A DNA stretch of 64,000 bases from Flagellimonas sp. 389 (lineage in GTDB: Bacteria > Bacteroidota > Bacteroidia > Flavobacteriales > Flavobacteriaceae), in the NCBI RefSeq assembly GCF_018449435.1, contig NZ_JAHCMU010000016.1:62001-126000 (forward strand), in the 5' to 3' direction. This document shows positions 61,278 through 64,000 of this stretch, piece by piece. Numbering within the stretch: position 1 is the first letter of the stretch; every line of letters begins with the position of its first letter. The notes beneath the pieces were generated by a model. It was not told where the DNA came from and did no database searches. It saw only the letters and a list, made by a program, of their open reading frames with translations. The position numbers and the translations under genes were made by a program.

Positions 61278-63100
61278 TTGTTTTTCTCGTATGCTTTATC
61301 TGTAAGTGTGCTCATAAAAGCAATGATCGAGCTGATTTCTTTCTCATTTAAACTAAGAGAATCGGCTGGAAGCGTTTGGTAAGGAACATCAAGTCCCATT
61401 CCTTGCCCACCTCCTACATTATAAAACTCCATCACTTCTTCAAGAGAAGTATAGACACCATTATGCATGTACGGAGCTGTTATTTCCGCATTTCTTACGG
61501 TTGAAGTCTTAAAAAAGTTTCTTTTCTCTTCAACCTTGTAAGGATAGTACTGTCCTGGATCGGCATCTAAAACAGGATGTTCAAAACTTGCGTTTTCTGG
61601 CACACCAAGATTTTCAAATTCGGTTTCCATATACTTAGGTGGAACAGTACCATTAAAAGCAGGTGGAAAGTGGCAGGTAGCACAGGCCGCTTTACCCATA
61701 AAAAGGTTAAAGCCCAACACTTCTTCATCTGTTAAAGTTTCTTCCAAACCTTGAATATTTCTATCAAATTTGGAATCAAACGGTGCTAAACTTCGAATAT
61801 ATGTTGCAATAGCATGGCGCACATTCAGGTTGGTAACCTTACCATTATAAAGTGAATCAAATTCTTTTGTATACTTTGGATTTGATTTAACACGCTGCTC
61901 CATCGTATTTAAATCCAAATGAAACTCATTTTCATCATTTACAACATTTACGATTTGATCTTCCAACCCATCGGCACGACCATCATAAAAAAAAGTGCGC
62001 TGAAAAACAGAATAGGTCAATGTTGGAGTGTTACGCTTCAATTCAATCCCATTTATGCCCCTTCCCTTTTTTAAACCATCTGTAAACGCCTTTTCTTTAT
62101 GATGACATGTAGCACAGCTTATATTTCCTGTGCTAGAAAGAGATTCATCATTGAACAATGCCCTACCAAATTCAATTCGCTCTTTGGTAATCTCAGGTGA
62201 GCGTTGCATTGAAAACATTTTCATATTGAAAAAATCCTTATCGAAAAGATTGGTTGCCGTGGGGCTTAGAGATCGTGAAGTATTCAATGCAATGTTCCAA
62301 TCATCAGCAGTCTTATTGACCAATTGTAATTGTTTGTTAGTATGGTCTTTAATGAATTTATAACGGTCAAAACTGTCAAAATCACCAGCATTCAAATCAG
62401 AGATAGTTTTCTCTAGTTCTTGAACCCACGAATTGTATACCGCTTTCGACGTAAAAGCTTCTTCATATAGGTTTAATATTGTACTAATGGTCTCGTAGTT
62501 ATAAACTGCCTCATTTAGTGAGTTGGCCAACATTGGTGAATCAAATCCAGTAATACCTTTCGTTGCAATATTGACAATGGCATCGCGTATCATCTTTAAG
62601 TGGTGGCGATCACGCTGGGTAATGAGTATGTGGTTTTTTCTGATGTAGGGAATCCGTACTTTCAAATATTCGGCAACAAAATGAAGTTCTTTATTATCGA
62701 ATCCTTCTTCAGCATATAATAGCTCTTCCAAAACCTGATAGCTCTTAGGTTTTAAAACCTTTATGTCTTGATAATCATCAATCTCTACCTTCAGTAAATT
62801 TGGGGCATTCATAGAAAGATAGTTCTCATAATCATAGGCAATAAGCATAGGCTCGCTACGCTTGTACCATTCCCTACTTTTTAAGAAATTGGTTTTGTTC
62901 TCGGCAAGTGATTTTAGCGTGTCCACCTTTTGGATATAATACGCGGCACTATCCAATGTTTTAAAGTAATGGTTTCTGATTTCTTCGTTGAACATTGATT
63001 CTTTATCCGCAGAAATTACCTTAACCAAATTTTTTTCCTGTTTACAGGAAAACAAACCCAATAAACATAAGATGGGATATAATGACTTCATAGATTTCAT
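61274..63100 (-). CDS. Di-heme cytochrome c peroxidase fused to a helical, imelysin-like N-terminal domain
   Basis: A 608-residue lipoprotein (signal peptide, lipobox LFSC with Cys19). Residues about 25-290 are a long helical domain that I read as imelysin-like, with no heme motif. Residues about 300-608 form a CcpA/MauG-type di-heme peroxidase: heme-binding CATCH at 329-333 and CATCH at 473-477, plus FFYDGRADGLEDQI and NGVYTSLEEVMEFYNVGGGQG. It would use electrons from cytochrome c at the outer membrane or periplasm to reduce peroxide or oxidise another substrate. It follows the PhoX-like gene downstream, with a terminator between them. Confidence 0.82.
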   Translation of the reverse strand: MKSMKSLYPILCLLGLFSCKQEKNLVKVISADKESMFNEEIRNHYFKTLDSAAYYIQKVDTLKSLAENKTNFLKSREWYKRSEPMLIAYDYENYLSMNAPNLLKVEIDDYQDIKVLKPKSYQVLEELLYAEEGFDNKELHFVAEYLKVRIPYIRKNHILITQRDRHHLKMIRDAIVNIATKGITGFDSPMLANSLNEAVYNYETISTILNLYEEAFTSKAVYNSWVQELEKTISDLNAGDFDSFDRYKFIKDHTNKQLQLVNKTADDWNIALNTSRSLSPTATNLFDKDFFNMKMFSMQRSPEITKERIEFGRALFNDESLSSTGNISCATCHHKEKAFTDGLKKGRGINGIELKRNTPTLTYSVFQRTFFYDGRADGLEDQIVNVVNDENEFHLDLNTMEQRVKSNPKYTKEFDSLYNGKVTNLNVRHAIATYIRSLAPFDSKFDRNIQGLEETLTDEEVLGFNLFMGKAACATCHFPPAFNGTVPPKYMETEFENLGVPENASFEHPVLDADPGQYYPYKVEEKRNFFKTSTVRNAEITAPYMHNGVYTSLEEVMEFYNVGGGQGMGLDVPYQTLPADSLSLNEKEISSIIAFMSTLTDKAYEKNN

Positions 63101-63125
63101 AGTAATATGTTGAATGTGAGAACCA

Positions 63126-63153
63126 AAAAGGTTCCCGAATTCGGGAACCTTTT
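63126..63153 (-). terminator. Intrinsic terminator after the PhoX-like gene
   Basis: A perfect 28-bp palindrome centred on GAATTC (AAAAGGTTCCCGAA / TTCGGGAACCTTTT), with a T-rich run on the minus strand, between the PhoX-like gene and the peroxidase gene. The symmetrical form could serve both strands. Confidence 0.8.
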
Positions 63154-63176
63154 ATGTTTAACTTTTACAGTCCAAA

Positions 63177-64000
63177 CTACCTTGGAAGACCCGTTAACTT
63201 AAACAAGAATGAACCTTCTAAGCGTGCAGAACCTTCATCGATAGCTGTTGGGTCAACAAATTTAAGTCCGTCCGCTCTTACGGCAGTTTCTGGTGTAGTC
63301 GAAAAATTCCAACCATGAACTTGGGCTCCTCCCATGAAAGTTGGTTCAGAAGCACCGATAATTTCAGTTACATCGATTAGACCGGTAATTTCCCAATTGC
63401 TCGTTGTAACACCATAACCCAATGCCGCCGCACCTTGTTGATTGCATTCTAGAACTTCTTTAACAACTCCAGTATTTAAGTCATATTGCCATAGCTTAGC
63501 AAAGCCCGTAATTTGTGGATTCAAATCGGCATATCCATTAGGGTCTTCTTGGATATAAGCATAGTTCTCGGTTACCAAAATATTGTCTGGAGAGTGCATT
63601 CCATCTCCTTTACCACCTTCTTTGTCTCCGTCGATAACTACGGTCAATTTTGCGTCACCAGTTGGATTTTCAGGATTCAACTCTATTTTGTAGACCCTTC
63701 CAAAGCCAGTCCCTCGATTGTTCAAATCAGGATTGTCGTTACGTATTCTACCAGTAGCATTAAAATAAACTTGTCTGTTGGCTTCTGCAGAACCTCTTCT
63801 CCAATCGATATCCTCAATTCTTTGGAAACCGATAGCCAAGGAATCAATAGCTTCTTGATTTAATTCAGCAATGGTACGCTCAGTTACTTTGACCCATTCT
63901 ACATCATAAGCAATGTCTTCAGCCATACCCATTTCAAATAACTGACCTCCTTCACCTATTCCTGTCTCTACTGGGTTTTTTCCACGTAACACATATAGGT
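63177..64000 (-). CDS. PhoX-like (DUF839) beta-propeller protein, C-terminal part, cut by the window edge
   Basis: The final about 274 residues of a PhoX/DUF839-type protein whose N-terminus lies beyond position 64000; the frame has no stop before the edge. Features: FYKIEL-like GFGRVYKIELNPENPTGDAKLTVVIDG, GMHSPDNILVTENYAYIQEDPNGYADLN, KLWQYDLNTGVVKEVLE and GSFLFKLTG. PhoX proteins are calcium/iron alkaline phosphatases of the periplasm, but many DUF839 members have no proved activity. The signal peptide and N-terminal ligands are not visible. Confidence 0.72.
   Translation of the reverse strand, partial: LYVLRGKNPVETGIGEGGQLFEMGMAEDIAYDVEWVKVTERTIAELNQEAIDSLAIGFQRIEDIDWRRGSAEANRQVYFNATGRIRNDNPDLNNRGTGFGRVYKIELNPENPTGDAKLTVVIDGDKEGGKGDGMHSPDNILVTENYAYIQEDPNGYADLNPQITGFAKLWQYDLNTGVVKEVLECNQQGAAALGYGVTTSNWEITGLIDVTEIIGASEPTFMGGAQVHGWNFSTTPETAVRADGLKFVDPTAIDEGSARLEGSFLFKLTGLPR

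Noticed and set aside
1..64000. Prophage, insertion sequence or integrative element
   Set aside because: No transposase, integrase, capsid or relaxase gene was found; the repeats seen are REP-like or low-complexity.
1..64000. tRNA or rRNA genes
   Set aside because: The intergenic spaces, inspected by eye, show no cloverleaf or rRNA-like sequence.

Overview
The window comes from a member of the Bacteroidota, almost certainly the family Flavobacteriaceae. It is AT-rich, has few recognisable Shine-Dalgarno sites, and many genes are preceded by the Bacteroidota -7 promoter box TANNTTTG. It carries a PorX-type PglZ response regulator, a SusC/RagA-style TonB receptor with a carboxypeptidase-like regulatory domain, an LpxC/FabZ fusion, and a set of small DUF proteins typical of marine flavobacteria. 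I cannot fix the genus from the sequence alone. No phage, insertion-sequence transposase, CRISPR array, tRNA or rRNA was seen, so this is mostly core chromosome.

Layout. 1-11 kb: thioesterase (cut by the window edge), DUF72, DUF2461, the overlapping cysteine pair cysE-cysM, two tandem membrane-anchored alpha/beta hydrolases, an AAA+/VWA chelatase-like pair, DUF1853 and an outer-membrane barrel. 11-19.6 kb: a complete histidine operon on the minus strand (hisG-D-C-B-H-A, a DinB-like gene, hisF, hisIE). It is preceded by a promoter, a 17-residue leader peptide with three consecutive His codons, and a 12-bp terminator hairpin, i.e. a likely attenuator. 19.6-30.2 kb (minus): SPFH protein, VWA membrane protein, fabG, sucD, a second LpxD-like acyltransferase, efp, lpxA, lpxC/fabZ, lpxD and an HD phosphohydrolase. 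30.3-38.6 kb: porX-tsaE, a 44-residue secreted peptide, ald, DUF4258, proline dehydrogenase, aroB, a second DinB protein and an Lrp regulator. 38.7-49.2 kb: M14 carboxypeptidase, XRE regulator, small lipoprotein, TerC, sterol-desaturase-like protein, both topoisomerase IV subunits, YchF and a dicluster ferredoxin. 49.3-64 kb: LuxC-type acyl-CoA reductase, serC-serA, DUF937, two membrane/lipoproteins, a TonB receptor locus, folE, msrA, lolD, TIGR02757, and a di-heme peroxidase fused to an imelysin-like helical domain next to a PhoX-like protein cut by the right edge.

The genes mainly serve amino-acid synthesis (Cys, His, Ser, shikimate), lipid A and outer-membrane assembly (Lpx, LolD, TonB receptor), secretion control (PorX), translation (EF-P, TsaE, YchF) and chromosome topology.

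The most unusual content is non-coding. Two REP-like doublets of different families lie in the his operon; within each, every difference between the two copies is a transition, and several preserve hairpin pairing. Degenerate heptamer-like sequences fill several operon spacers, and an exact 8x7-bp array separates serC from serA. Two small genes (44 and 45 codons) and the his leader are easy for gene callers to miss.
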